DNA of 64,000 nucleotides from Burkholderiaceae bacterium. GTDB lineage: Bacteria; Pseudomonadota; Gammaproteobacteria; Burkholderiales; Burkholderiaceae_C. A program made the translations under genes and the position numbers. Location: positions 62,001-126,000 of the forward strand of contig JAIRVR010000031.1 in NCBI GenBank assembly GCA_031253795.1. The letters are read 5' to 3'. Shown piece after piece: positions 34,482 through 42,147 of this stretch. A model generated the notes under the pieces. The model saw only the letters and a list, made by a program, of their open reading frames with translations, ran no database searches and had not been told where the DNA came from. Position 1 is the stretch's first letter, and each line of letters begins with the position of its first letter.

Positions 34482-35758
34482 GGGGCGCCACCCTCCGCCG
34501 CGTCGCCTGCGGCCTTCCGGGGCTTGACCGTGCCGCGCACCATGTCGAAGCGGAACAGCCGGCATTCGATGGGACCGTTCCACATGGGCGTGCGGCGGGC
34601 CTCTTTCAGGCGCATCTTGCCGGGCAGCTTGAGGTCGGGAGTCAGCATCCAGGCACTCCAGCCGCTGTAATTCTTCTTCCAGTGGGTGGCCAGCTGGCCG
34701 AAGAACTCCACGCCGTCCTCGGTCTGTGCCGTCTCGCGGCCTGCACGCTCGACGACCGCCATGCGGTCGCCAGCGCTGCGGCCTGCCGAACCGGCCGCGG
34801 CAATGCGCTCGCCATAGGGCGGATTCAGCAGCATGATGCCCGGCTGTTCGCAGGGCGGCATGCGCTGCAGCGCGTCACCACCGCGCAGCTGCACGGTCTT
34901 GCCGACGCCGGCGCGGTCCGCGTTGCGCTGGGCAAAGTCCACCATGCGGTGCGCCACATCGGAGCCATAGATGCCCACCGGGCTCTCGGGCAGGATGGCG
35001 GCCTCGGCCTCGTCGAGCATGGCCTCCCAGACATGTTTCTGGTAGGGCACGAGCTTTTCGAAGGCAAAGCGGCGCAGGATGCCGGCCGGTATGCGGCGCG
35101 CGATCTGCGCGGCCTCGATGACCACGGTGCCGCTGCCGCAGCAGGGGTCGTACAGCGGCTGGGCCTGTTCGCCGTGCGGGTCCCAGCCCGTGGCGGCGAT
35201 CATGGCCGCAGCCAGGGTTTCCTTGAGCGGGGCATCGCCCTTGTCCTCGCGCCAGCCGCGCTTGAACAGCGCCTCGCCCGAGGTGTCGATGTAGATGGTG
35301 GCTTCGTCCGTGGTCAGGTGCAGGTGCACGCGCACGTCAGGCTGGCGTGTTTCCACGTCGGGGCGCGCACCCTTCTTGGCGCGGAAGCGGTCGGCGATGG
35401 CGTCCTTGACGCGCAACGCCGCGAAGTTGAGGCTGGTCAGCGGGCTGTGCTGGGCCGTGACTTCGATCTTGAAACTCTCGCGTGTGGAAAACCAGATCTC
35501 CCAGGCCACTTCGCTGGCGGCGCGGTACAGGTCGTTCTCGTTGCGGTACAGGGACTGGGACAGCTGCACCAGCACGCGCTGGGCCAGGCGGCTGTGCAGG
35601 TTCAGCAACATGGCGTCGCGCCACAGGCCGCGCACCATCACGCCACCACGGCCCACCAGGAGGTCGTGGCCGCTCAGGCCCGTGATCGCGTGGACCTCGT
35701 CGGCCAGAAAGCCCTCGACGCCGGCGGCGCAGGGCAAAAACAGATGCAGTTGGTTCAT
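34478..35758 (-). CDS. THUMP-domain 23S rRNA (guanine-N2) methyltransferase, RlmL-like
   Basis: 426 residues: N-terminal ferredoxin-like and THUMP region (LHLFLPCAAGVEGFLADEV, VHLHLTTDEATIYIDTSGE, FKRGWREDKGDAPLKETLAA) and a C-terminal Rossmann methyltransferase with DPCCGSGTVVIEAA (SAM-binding) and catalytic NPPYGER. It matches the RlmL half that modifies G2445; it lacks the RlmK half fused in E. coli. The start MNQLHLF at 35758 is the conserved N-terminus. A Pro/Ala-rich C-terminal tail overlaps the PIN gene start. Confidence 0.9.
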   Translation of the reverse strand: MNQLHLFLPCAAGVEGFLADEVHAITGLSGHDLLVGRGGVMVRGLWRDAMLLNLHSRLAQRVLVQLSQSLYRNENDLYRAASEVAWEIWFSTRESFKIEVTAQHSPLTSLNFAALRVKDAIADRFRAKKGARPDVETRQPDVRVHLHLTTDEATIYIDTSGEALFKRGWREDKGDAPLKETLAAAMIAATGWDPHGEQAQPLYDPCCGSGTVVIEAAQIARRIPAGILRRFAFEKLVPYQKHVWEAMLDEAEAAILPESPVGIYGSDVAHRMVDFAQRNADRAGVGKTVQLRGGDALQRMPPCEQPGIMLLNPPYGERIAAAGSAGRSAGDRMAVVERAGRETAQTEDGVEFFGQLATHWKKNYSGWSAWMLTPDLKLPGKMRLKEARRTPMWNGPIECRLFRFDMVRGTVKPRKAAGDAAEGGAP

Positions 35759-35871
35759 AGCTTGGGTGCCGAGCATACGCGCACCGCGAATCCCCGCGCA
35801 GGCACCAGCCGAAACCACGCTTGCCTGTGCACCGTCCCGGGCCTACAGTGGCTGCATACGGGGAGAGCACC

Positions 35872-36945
35872 ATGGACACTCGCAATGCAGCCATGACGAC
35901 GGACTTCCTGGGCGCCACACAGGCGGCGCGCCTGGTGGTGCGCCACGGCCTGACACACTGCCTGCAAGGCCTGTGCGACACCATCGAGGCCGATTTCGCG
36001 CGCTGGCCCGATTTCGAGAAGTCGGCGCGCATCGCCCACCATTCATCGGGCGGCGTCATCGAGCTCATGCCGGTCTCGGACGCCCGGGACTACGCCTTCA
36101 AATACGTCAACGGCCACCCCGGCAACACGGCACGGGGCCTGCCCACGGTCATGGCCTTCGGCGCTCTGGCCGACGTGGCCACGGGCCTGCCCGTACTGCT
36201 CTGCGACCTGACGCTGGCGACGGCGCTGCGCACTGCCGCCACCTCGGCCCTGGCCGCGCGCCGCCTGGCGCGGCCCGGCTGCCACACCATGGCCCTCATT
36301 GGCGCGGGCTCGCAGGCCGAATTCCAGGCACTGGCCTTCACGGGGTTGCTGGGCATAGAGCGCCTGCGTGTCTTCGACATCGACGCCCAGGCCATGCACA
36401 AGCTCGTTGACAACCTGGGCCATGCGGGCGTGACGGCCCAGCGCATCACCTGCTGCACCAGCAGCGCCGAGGCCCTGGACGGCGCCGACATCGTGACCAC
36501 GGCCACGGCCGCCAAGCGCCGCGCCTGCGTGATCGCCGACGCCGATGTGCGCCCGGGCACCCATGTCAACGCCGTGGGAGGGGATTGCCCGGGCAAGACC
36601 GAACTGCCGGCCGCGCTGCTGCAGCGCGCGCGCATCTTTGTCGAATACACGCCGCAGACCCGGGTGGAAGGTGAAATCCAGCAACTGACCGCCGATGCCC
36701 CCGTCACCGAGCTGTGGCAGGTGATCACGGGCCAGGCGCCCGGCCGCACGCACGATACCGAGATCACGCTGTTCGACTCCGTGGGTTTTGCCCTGGAGGA
36801 CTATTCGGCCCTGCGCTACCTGCATGGCCTGGCCCGCGATGCCGGCATGCTGCAGCCACTGGACCTGGTGCCCGCACTGGCCGATCCGCGCGACCTGTAC
36901 CGGCTGCTGCGCGACGCCCAGCAGGCAGAACGCGGCTTTGGCTGA
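35872..36945 (+). CDS. Ornithine cyclodeaminase
   Basis: 357 residues of the OCD/mu-crystallin family, converting ornithine to proline and ammonia with NAD. Seen: EKSARIAHHSSGGVIELMP (substrate-binding), FKYVNGHPGNTARGLPT, ATALRTAATSALAARRLA, the dinucleotide motif LIGAGSQAEFQ, VNAVGGDCPGKTEL and TLFDSVGFALEDYSAL. ATG at 35872 follows GGGAGAG. The arginase gene starts 25 bases after its stop, forming a two-gene arginine to ornithine to proline route. Confidence 0.9.
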   Translation: MDTRNAAMTTDFLGATQAARLVVRHGLTHCLQGLCDTIEADFARWPDFEKSARIAHHSSGGVIELMPVSDARDYAFKYVNGHPGNTARGLPTVMAFGALADVATGLPVLLCDLTLATALRTAATSALAARRLARPGCHTMALIGAGSQAEFQALAFTGLLGIERLRVFDIDAQAMHKLVDNLGHAGVTAQRITCCTSSAEALDGADIVTTATAAKRRACVIADADVRPGTHVNAVGGDCPGKTELPAALLQRARIFVEYTPQTRVEGEIQQLTADAPVTELWQVITGQAPGRTHDTEITLFDSVGFALEDYSALRYLHGLARDAGMLQPLDLVPALADPRDLYRLLRDAQQAERGFG

Positions 36946-36970
36946 CACGCGGCCTGCATACCATAGGCCC

Positions 36971-37912
36971 ATGCACATGAACACCCACACCCCGTCCCTC
37001 CGGCTCATCGGCGTTCCCACCGACATAGGCGCCAGCCGCCTGGGCAGCGCCATGGGCCCCGACGCGCTGCGTGTGGCAGGCCTGGCGCCGGCACTGCGCC
37101 ATCTGGGCCGCCAGGTGGGCGACGTGGGCAACCTGGCCGGCCCCCCCAACCCGCAGACGCCACCCGAGCACGGATTGCGCCACCTGGCACCGGCCCGCAC
37201 CTGGATGGAAGGCGTGCACCGTGCCGTGGGCCAGGCACTGGCCGACGGAGAGCTGCCCCTGATGCTGGGCGGCGACCACAGCCTGGCCATGGGTTCGATC
37301 AGCGCCGTGGCCAGCCACTGCCGCGATCGCGGACAGGCGCTGCGCGTGGTCTGGCTGGACGCCCATGCCGACTGCAATACACCCGATATATCACCCAGCG
37401 GCAACCTGCACGGCATGCCGGTGGCCAGCCTCTGCGGCCTGGGCCCCTCGCCCCTGACGGCCCTGTCGGGCGGCCACCATCCGGCACTGCCGGCCAGCGC
37501 GCTGTGCCAGATCGGCCTGCGCAGCGTGGATGAGCAGGAAAAGCGCCTGCTGCACGGACTGGGCATCGAGGTCTACGACATGCGCGCCATCGACGAGCTG
37601 GGCATGCGCGAAGTCATGCGCCGCGCCCTCGACGGCCTGCATGGCAGCGACACCCACCTGCACCTGAGCTTCGACGTGGACTTCCTGGACCCGGACATCG
37701 CCCCCGGCACAGGCACACCCGTGCGCGGCGGCCCCAGCTACCGCGAAGCCCAGCTGTGCATGGAAATGCTGGCCGACACGGGCCGCCTGGGCTCGCTGGA
37801 CCTGGTGGAGCTCAACCCCGCGCTGGACCTGCGCAACCAGACGGCCGAGCTGGTGGTTGACCTGCTGGAGAGCCTCTTCGGCAAAAGCACCCTGGTGCGC
37901 GCCGACCGCTGA
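36971..37912 (+). CDS. rocF: Arginase
   Basis: Binuclear manganese enzyme hydrolysing arginine to ornithine and urea. 313 residues with the metal-binding motifs GGDHSLAMGS, WLDAHADCNTPDISPSGNLHG and SFDVDFLDPDIAPGTGTP, all ligands present. A second ATG at 36977 is an alternative start. Together with ornithine cyclodeaminase directly upstream it channels arginine to proline. It converges on rtcA. Confidence 0.93.
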   Translation: MHMNTHTPSLRLIGVPTDIGASRLGSAMGPDALRVAGLAPALRHLGRQVGDVGNLAGPPNPQTPPEHGLRHLAPARTWMEGVHRAVGQALADGELPLMLGGDHSLAMGSISAVASHCRDRGQALRVVWLDAHADCNTPDISPSGNLHGMPVASLCGLGPSPLTALSGGHHPALPASALCQIGLRSVDEQEKRLLHGLGIEVYDMRAIDELGMREVMRRALDGLHGSDTHLHLSFDVDFLDPDIAPGTGTPVRGGPSYREAQLCMEMLADTGRLGSLDLVELNPALDLRNQTAELVVDLLESLFGKSTLVRADR

Positions 37913-37918
37913 GGTCAC

Positions 37919-38956
37919 TCAGGCCGGCGCAAGACTGACGCGCCAGCCATCGCCGGCCGCGGCGGTGGAAAAGCGCACCGGCAGGAACTGCGCTATCACC
38001 GCGAAATTGCTGTGTGCATGCGGCGTCAGCTCCGTGCAGGTATAGCTGGCGCCGTGCCCGCTGCGCCAGACAGCCAGCGCCAGCGGCAAGGCCCACTGGT
38101 CGGCCAGGTGCGCGCCCAGCGCAGCCTGGCGGGCCTGGTAACGGCGCACCTCGCACGCCAGGTCGTGCGCCACGTTTTCCGCGCTGATGCCTTTCCTGCC
38201 GAACTGCGTGAACACCTCGCTCAGGTGTTCATGGTCCAGTGTGACCAGCAGGGCGTTGCCAGGCCCCTCGTTCTGGCGCACCGCAGCCACCTGCAGCTGC
38301 TCGCCGGCCCAGCCCAGTGCCTGACCCAGTCTGTCCAGTTCGCGCTGGGCCACGGAACGGGGAAGCCCGGGCGCGAAGCACTCGGCACGGTTGGCGACCA
38401 GCGCGCCCCTTTCCTCCAGGTCAAAGGGCTGAAGCCTGTCGCCCGCCGGTCCCAGGACCGCGCTGATCTCGCCGCCACCGGCGGGATAAAAGCCCAGTCG
38501 GCGCAGTTGCAGCTCGCAAGGCGCGCCCAGCCTGCGCAGCAGCGGCGCATAGCTGCGCTCCAGAAAGTGGAAGGGCGGAGCGGCCGGATTGTGGGTACCG
38601 CCGACCAGCGCCAGGCGGCTTTCACCGTCGGCCAGCATCAGCGCGGGCCACAGCGTCTGCAGCAGCAGGGTGCAGCTGCCCGCCGAGGCGATCACGAAAC
38701 GGTACTCGCCCGCACGCACGGGGCCGGGCGTGAAATGCAGCGCCTGCGAATTCAGTTCGGCGCCCTGTACCTGCGCGCCGCAGATGGCGGCAGCGGCATG
38801 GACGCAGGCCAGGTGCTGGCGCATCAGGCCTGGCCTGGCGCGCCCGGCACGTATGCGCAGCATGGCAAAGGGCTGGCCCGTGCACATGGACAGCGCCAGC
38901 GCACTGCGCAGGATCTGGCCACCGCCTTCACCGGCCGCGCCGTCGATCTCGATCAT
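37919..38956 (-). CDS. rtcA: RNA 3'-terminal phosphate cyclase
   Basis: ATP-dependent conversion of RNA 3'-phosphate to 2',3'-cyclic phosphate. 345 residues with IDGAAGEGGGQILRSALALS, MLRIRAGRARPGLMRQHL, HFTPGPVRAGEYRF, VGGTHNPAAPP, GFYPAGGGEI and the C-terminal TPHAHSNFAVIAQFLPV containing the histidine that is adenylylated in the family. It is 69 bases downstream of the 3' part of rtcB and was originally the last gene of the RtcR operon. The 17-kb insertion now separates it from the sigma-54 promoter. Confidence 0.93.
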   Translation of the reverse strand: MIEIDGAAGEGGGQILRSALALSMCTGQPFAMLRIRAGRARPGLMRQHLACVHAAAAICGAQVQGAELNSQALHFTPGPVRAGEYRFVIASAGSCTLLLQTLWPALMLADGESRLALVGGTHNPAAPPFHFLERSYAPLLRRLGAPCELQLRRLGFYPAGGGEISAVLGPAGDRLQPFDLEERGALVANRAECFAPGLPRSVAQRELDRLGQALGWAGEQLQVAAVRQNEGPGNALLVTLDHEHLSEVFTQFGRKGISAENVAHDLACEVRRYQARQAALGAHLADQWALPLALAVWRSGHGASYTCTELTPHAHSNFAVIAQFLPVRFSTAAAGDGWRVSLAPA

Positions 38957-39025
38957 CTTCTTGTTTCCTTCTTTTTGTTGTCGTGCCGCTGCGAGACAGG
39001 GATGGATACGGGCAAGCGCCGCGCC

Positions 39026-40012
39026 TCACCCCTTCACGCACACCACCTGCTTGAGCGTGTGCACCACTTCCACCAGATCCCGCTGTGCGTCCATGACCGC
39101 GTCGATGTCCTTGTAGGCCATGGGAATTTCGTCCACCACGTTGGCGTCCTTGCGGCATTCCACGCCCTCGGTGGCCTGGATATGGTCCTGCACGCTGAAC
39201 AGCTTCTTGGCCTGGGTGCGGCTCATCACGCGGCCCGCGCCGTGGCTGCAGCTCTCGAAGCTTTCCGGGTTACCCAGGCCGCGCACGATGTAGCTGCGCG
39301 CGCCCATGCTGCCCGGGATGATCCCCAGCTCGCCGCGCCGCGCGCTCACCGCGCCCTTGCGGGTGACGAACACGTCCTCGCCGAAATGGCGCTCGCGCTG
39401 CACATAGTTGTGGTGGCAGTTCACTGCCTCCACATGCGACTCGAAGGGCCTGGCGATGACCTTGCGCACCGTGGCGATGAGGTGGGCCATCATCACCTCG
39501 CGGTTGCGCATGGCGAATTTCTGTGCCCAGGACACGCCGCGCACATAGTCGCCAAAGTAGCGGGCGCCTTCCTCGAAATAGGCCAGATCCTTGTCGGGCA
39601 GGTTGCGCTGATGCAGCTCGGCGTCCTTCTTGGCCAGCTCGATGAAGTGCGTGCCTATGGCGTTGCCCACGCCCCGCGAACCCGAGTGCAGCATGAACCA
39701 GACGAAGCCCGCTTCATCCAGGCAGATCTCTATGAAATGGTTGCCGCTGCCCAGGGTGCCCAGGTGCTTGCGGTTGTTGGTGCCGGCCAGGCGCGGATGC
39801 AGCTCGCACAGCCGGTTGAACTCGTCGGCCAGTGTGGCCCAGACCTGGTCCACCGACACGGGCGGGTTCTCCCAACTGCCGGGATCGCGTCCCCGGTGGC
39901 GGGGCACGGAACCATGGGGCACGGCCTGTTCTATGGCAGAGCGCAGCGGGCCCAGATTGTCGGGCAGGTCCTCGGCGCGCAGCGTGGTCTTGGCCGCCAT
40001 CATTCCGCAGCC
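39026..40012 (-). pseudogene. rtcB: rtcB, 3' part (RNA-splicing ligase, interrupted)
   Basis: C-terminal 325 or so residues of RtcB, the GTP/Mn-dependent RNA ligase joining 3'-phosphate or cyclic phosphate to 5'-OH ends. Present are GTLGSGNHFIEI, LHSGSRGVGNAIG, VNCHHNYVQRERHFG and the guanylylated-histidine motif SFESCSHGAGRVMSR, ending VVCVKG. The reading frame begins GCGMMAAKTTLRAEDLPDNL at the element boundary. The first 80 residues are 17 kb away at 57.0-57.2 kb. An ATG at 40003 could start a fragment, but this lacks the Asp and metal-binding Cys of GVDIGC in native context, so it should be inactive. Confidence 0.95.
40008..40012. repeat. Left core (CAGCC) of the element
   Basis: CAGCC shared with the right boundary; either copy can be counted as host sequence. 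It lies within the codons for Gly-Cys of the RtcB GCGMM motif. Confidence 0.8.
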
Positions 40013-40025
40013 GTTCTTACTACAA

Positions 40026-40121
40026 GGTAACTGTTACTTCAAGGCTTCACTCTCAGCCTGCTCTTGGATGAGCAGGTAACAGTCCCGTAAGCCAACCACC
40101 GTGGAGCGCACCGCTGTTACC
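40026..40121. repeat. Cluster of GGTAACWG repeats at the left end, candidate recombinase arm sites
   Basis: GGTAACTG (40026-40033), its inverted neighbour making the palindrome GTAACTGTTAC (40027-40037), GGTAACAG (40075-40082) and inverted CTGTTACC (40114-40121) occur within 100 bases. A 7-bp hairpin CCTGCTC/GAGCAGG (40057-40076) lies between them. The right end has one inverted GGTTAC (56966-56971). They look like binding sites for the element's recombinases or accessory protein. Confidence 0.6.
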
Positions 40122-40139
40122 GGAAAGAGAGCAGGTTTC

Positions 40140-41261
40140 TCAACGTTCTTCGCCTGGTGCCTGATCTGGAGATGGACCGTCAGCTGTGCCGGCCACCAGG
40201 TGAAGGGCGTGCGTCGGATGAGACCGCGTTTGTAGCCGATAGAAATGGAACAGGCCTTCTGGCATTGGCAGCCCTTGCTCATAGTCCTGCCAACGCCTGG
40301 TTGGCAGGCATACTCGCCGCGCCGCTGTGGCCGGTGTATCTCCTGCTGCCTCGCGCGCTGCAACAATGGCTTCAACTTTCGGCTCGTTATGAGCGCGACG
40401 AGCCCATAGTCGAGGAGCACTGTCGTTCTTCCTGACGAGTTCCATGCGTACATCATCCCAGTCCAGGAAGACGAGGACATCAGTGTCTTTGTCGCCATCG
40501 CGCCTTGCCACAAGTGCGAGGGCCGAATCGGCACCTGCATTTTTGTACTCAGCAATTGCGCCTTCTATCGTTGAGCGAGCCAGCAAAACATGGTCTGCGA
40601 CCAGCTTTCTCAGTCTCAGATGAGCCGCTCCAAGCTCCTCCATGCTTCGCCTTGCGCAACGGCGAACGTCGATCTTCTCGGGTTGCTCGTTCAAGACTCT
40701 CGCGTTGAATCCTTTGTCGGCGCTTAGGTGCCGCTTGTGGGCCGTGAATCGAACCGACTCCACCCAATTGTTGCCATCTCCTCTCATGTCGTCGTCAGAT
40801 TCGAAACCATGTACAGCACTTGCTCTGTGCTGGACATGATTGCGGAGACTGCACATGAAGCGGTAGTCCGAACAGCGTTCGAACGCTTGGGTGAGTTCAT
40901 CTCGGGCCGCTGTACAGAAGTTGAGCTCCAACTTCAAACACTTGAAGTCCTGAACAACTTGGTCGGCATAGCCCTTCATTGTCGTCAGCAGGTTCACTAG
41001 GTGACGGTTGGCTTGCTCAATGTTGTGTGCCACGTCTCGATACTCAAATGTGAACTCCAGCTTGGAACGTAAGCCAATCTCTGTGAGAGCCATCTCCATG
41101 CTAATGAAATTACCTAGCAGAAGCTCGTATCGCTGTTCAAAATCTATCGCATCCAGAAGCACCTCGCGCGCATGTGCAAGAGCGATGTAGCGCGCCTCCG
41201 AGATCGGCAGCTTGAGATGTGGGTTGATGACAGCTTGCTCTAGGGTGTATTGCATATTCAT
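40140..41261 (-). CDS. HEPN-like domain protein (RNHVQH motif), unknown function
   Basis: 373 residues, helical N-terminal 200 residues with SLRNHVQHRASAVHG (Arg140, His145), the Rx4H motif typical of HEPN ribonucleases and toxins. Preceding helices (LLLGNFISMEMALTEIG, ANRHLVNLLTTMKGYADQV) fit the four-helix HEPN bundle. The C-terminal 150 residues (LVFLDWDDVRMELVRKN, VCLPTRRWQDYEQGLPMPE) are unfamiliar; the last part looks like a Cro-type helix (AATAARRVCLPTRRWQDYEQG). First gene at the left end, reading out toward rtcB. Role is unproven; an RNA-targeting defence or toxin function is inferred from the motif and its place in a mobile element. Confidence 0.65.
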   Translation of the reverse strand: MNMQYTLEQAVINPHLKLPISEARYIALAHAREVLLDAIDFEQRYELLLGNFISMEMALTEIGLRSKLEFTFEYRDVAHNIEQANRHLVNLLTTMKGYADQVVQDFKCLKLELNFCTAARDELTQAFERCSDYRFMCSLRNHVQHRASAVHGFESDDDMRGDGNNWVESVRFTAHKRHLSADKGFNARVLNEQPEKIDVRRCARRSMEELGAAHLRLRKLVADHVLLARSTIEGAIAEYKNAGADSALALVARRDGDKDTDVLVFLDWDDVRMELVRKNDSAPRLWARRAHNEPKVEAIVAAREAAGDTPATAARRVCLPTRRWQDYEQGLPMPEGLFHFYRLQTRSHPTHALHLVAGTADGPSPDQAPGEER

Positions 41262-41563
41262 GGCCGTCCCGCTCCTGCCCGCTTAAGGTGCTTCATTAAC
41301 TTCTCCCGAAGAAAAATTGCAGCATAAGTGCCGCTTGTGGGCCATGAATACGGGGCCAAGATCACCTGAGTAGGTACAGCACTGCGCAGAACACTCATAC
41401 AGGTCTACCCGCCAGGGACTGGTTCTCGTGCGCGCGCTCTCCAGCAACGGTTTGATGATTCTCGAATTTTTCGCGGCTGATGTCGCTCGGGTAGCTTTTT
41501 CTCACCCGCCGGGCTTCTCACACGCGGAGGACGCTTTGAACACGTTCTTAGTGGAGGCATACC
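41262..41563. other. Gene-free spacer in the element
   Basis: About 300 bases with no convincing frame. It contains one copy (41328-41349) of a 22-base sequence that recurs, with one mismatch, exactly 600 bases away inside the HEPN-like gene (40728-40749). The end provides GGAGG before the zinc-finger gene. It must hold promoters for both divergent neighbours. Confidence 0.5.
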
Positions 41564-41992
41564 ATGGAAAAACGTTGGTGCAGTGCATGCGGGGAAGCGT
41601 TCGAGCCGCGGCCCCAAGCTCCTCGCCAGTCATACTGCGCAAAGGCCGAGTGCCAGCAGTCGCGCAAACGCTTGTGGCAAAGAACGAAGCGCAAGACGGA
41701 CCATGACTACCACGAGAACCAGGCGCAAGCGCAGTCGAACTGGCGTGGCGACCACCCAGACTACTGGCGTCGCTACCGCGAATCCCATCCGGACTACGCC
41801 GCCGACAATCGACAGCAACAACGACGGCGCAACGCGAAGCGAACGTCCCGTCAGCGCGAGAAGGCGATTGCAAACAGCGACGCGTCCTCGGGCACTCTGC
41901 CGGTCCAAGGCACCTTTCGGCTCATTGCAATCGATCCTGTCACTTGGGCAGGACGGCATGAATGGCTCGTCCAGATCACCTCGGTGTCTTGA
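41564..41992 (+). CDS. Small zinc-finger protein of the recombinase-ParB module
   Basis: 142 residues. CSACGEAFEPRPQAPRQSYCAKAEC supplies Cys6, Cys9, Cys25 and Cys30, a likely zinc-binding knuckle, followed by a basic, tryptophan/tyrosine-rich stretch (RKRLWQRTKRK, DYWRRYRESHPDY) suggesting nucleic-acid binding. I know such proteins as conserved hypotheticals near serine recombinase and ParB genes in proteobacterial islands. GTGGAGG stands just before the ATG. Its exact role is unknown. Confidence 0.7.
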   Translation: MEKRWCSACGEAFEPRPQAPRQSYCAKAECQQSRKRLWQRTKRKTDHDYHENQAQAQSNWRGDHPDYWRRYRESHPDYAADNRQQQRRRNAKRTSRQREKAIANSDASSGTLPVQGTFRLIAIDPVTWAGRHEWLVQITSVS

Positions 41993-42107
41993 ATCTATTC
42001 GCCGACGCGTGATTGCAAAGAGAGGACTTCATCGCCAACAGAAGATGGCGCTGGTAGTGTGGTGTCGCCGTTGCTGACCAGGGAGATGTTTCCAGGTAGC
42101 CGATGAC

Positions 42108-42128
42108 CTCGTGGCCCTGCGCCACGAG
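42108..42128. promoter_or_regulatory. 8-bp-arm hairpin before the serine recombinase gene
   Basis: CTCGTGGC (42108-42115) and GCCACGAG (42121-42128) form a perfect stem with a five-base loop, ending 20 bases before the ATG. It could be an operator or a leader structure controlling recombinase translation. Confidence 0.45.
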
Positions 42129-42147
42129 CCTGTTGAGGAGCTGCACT

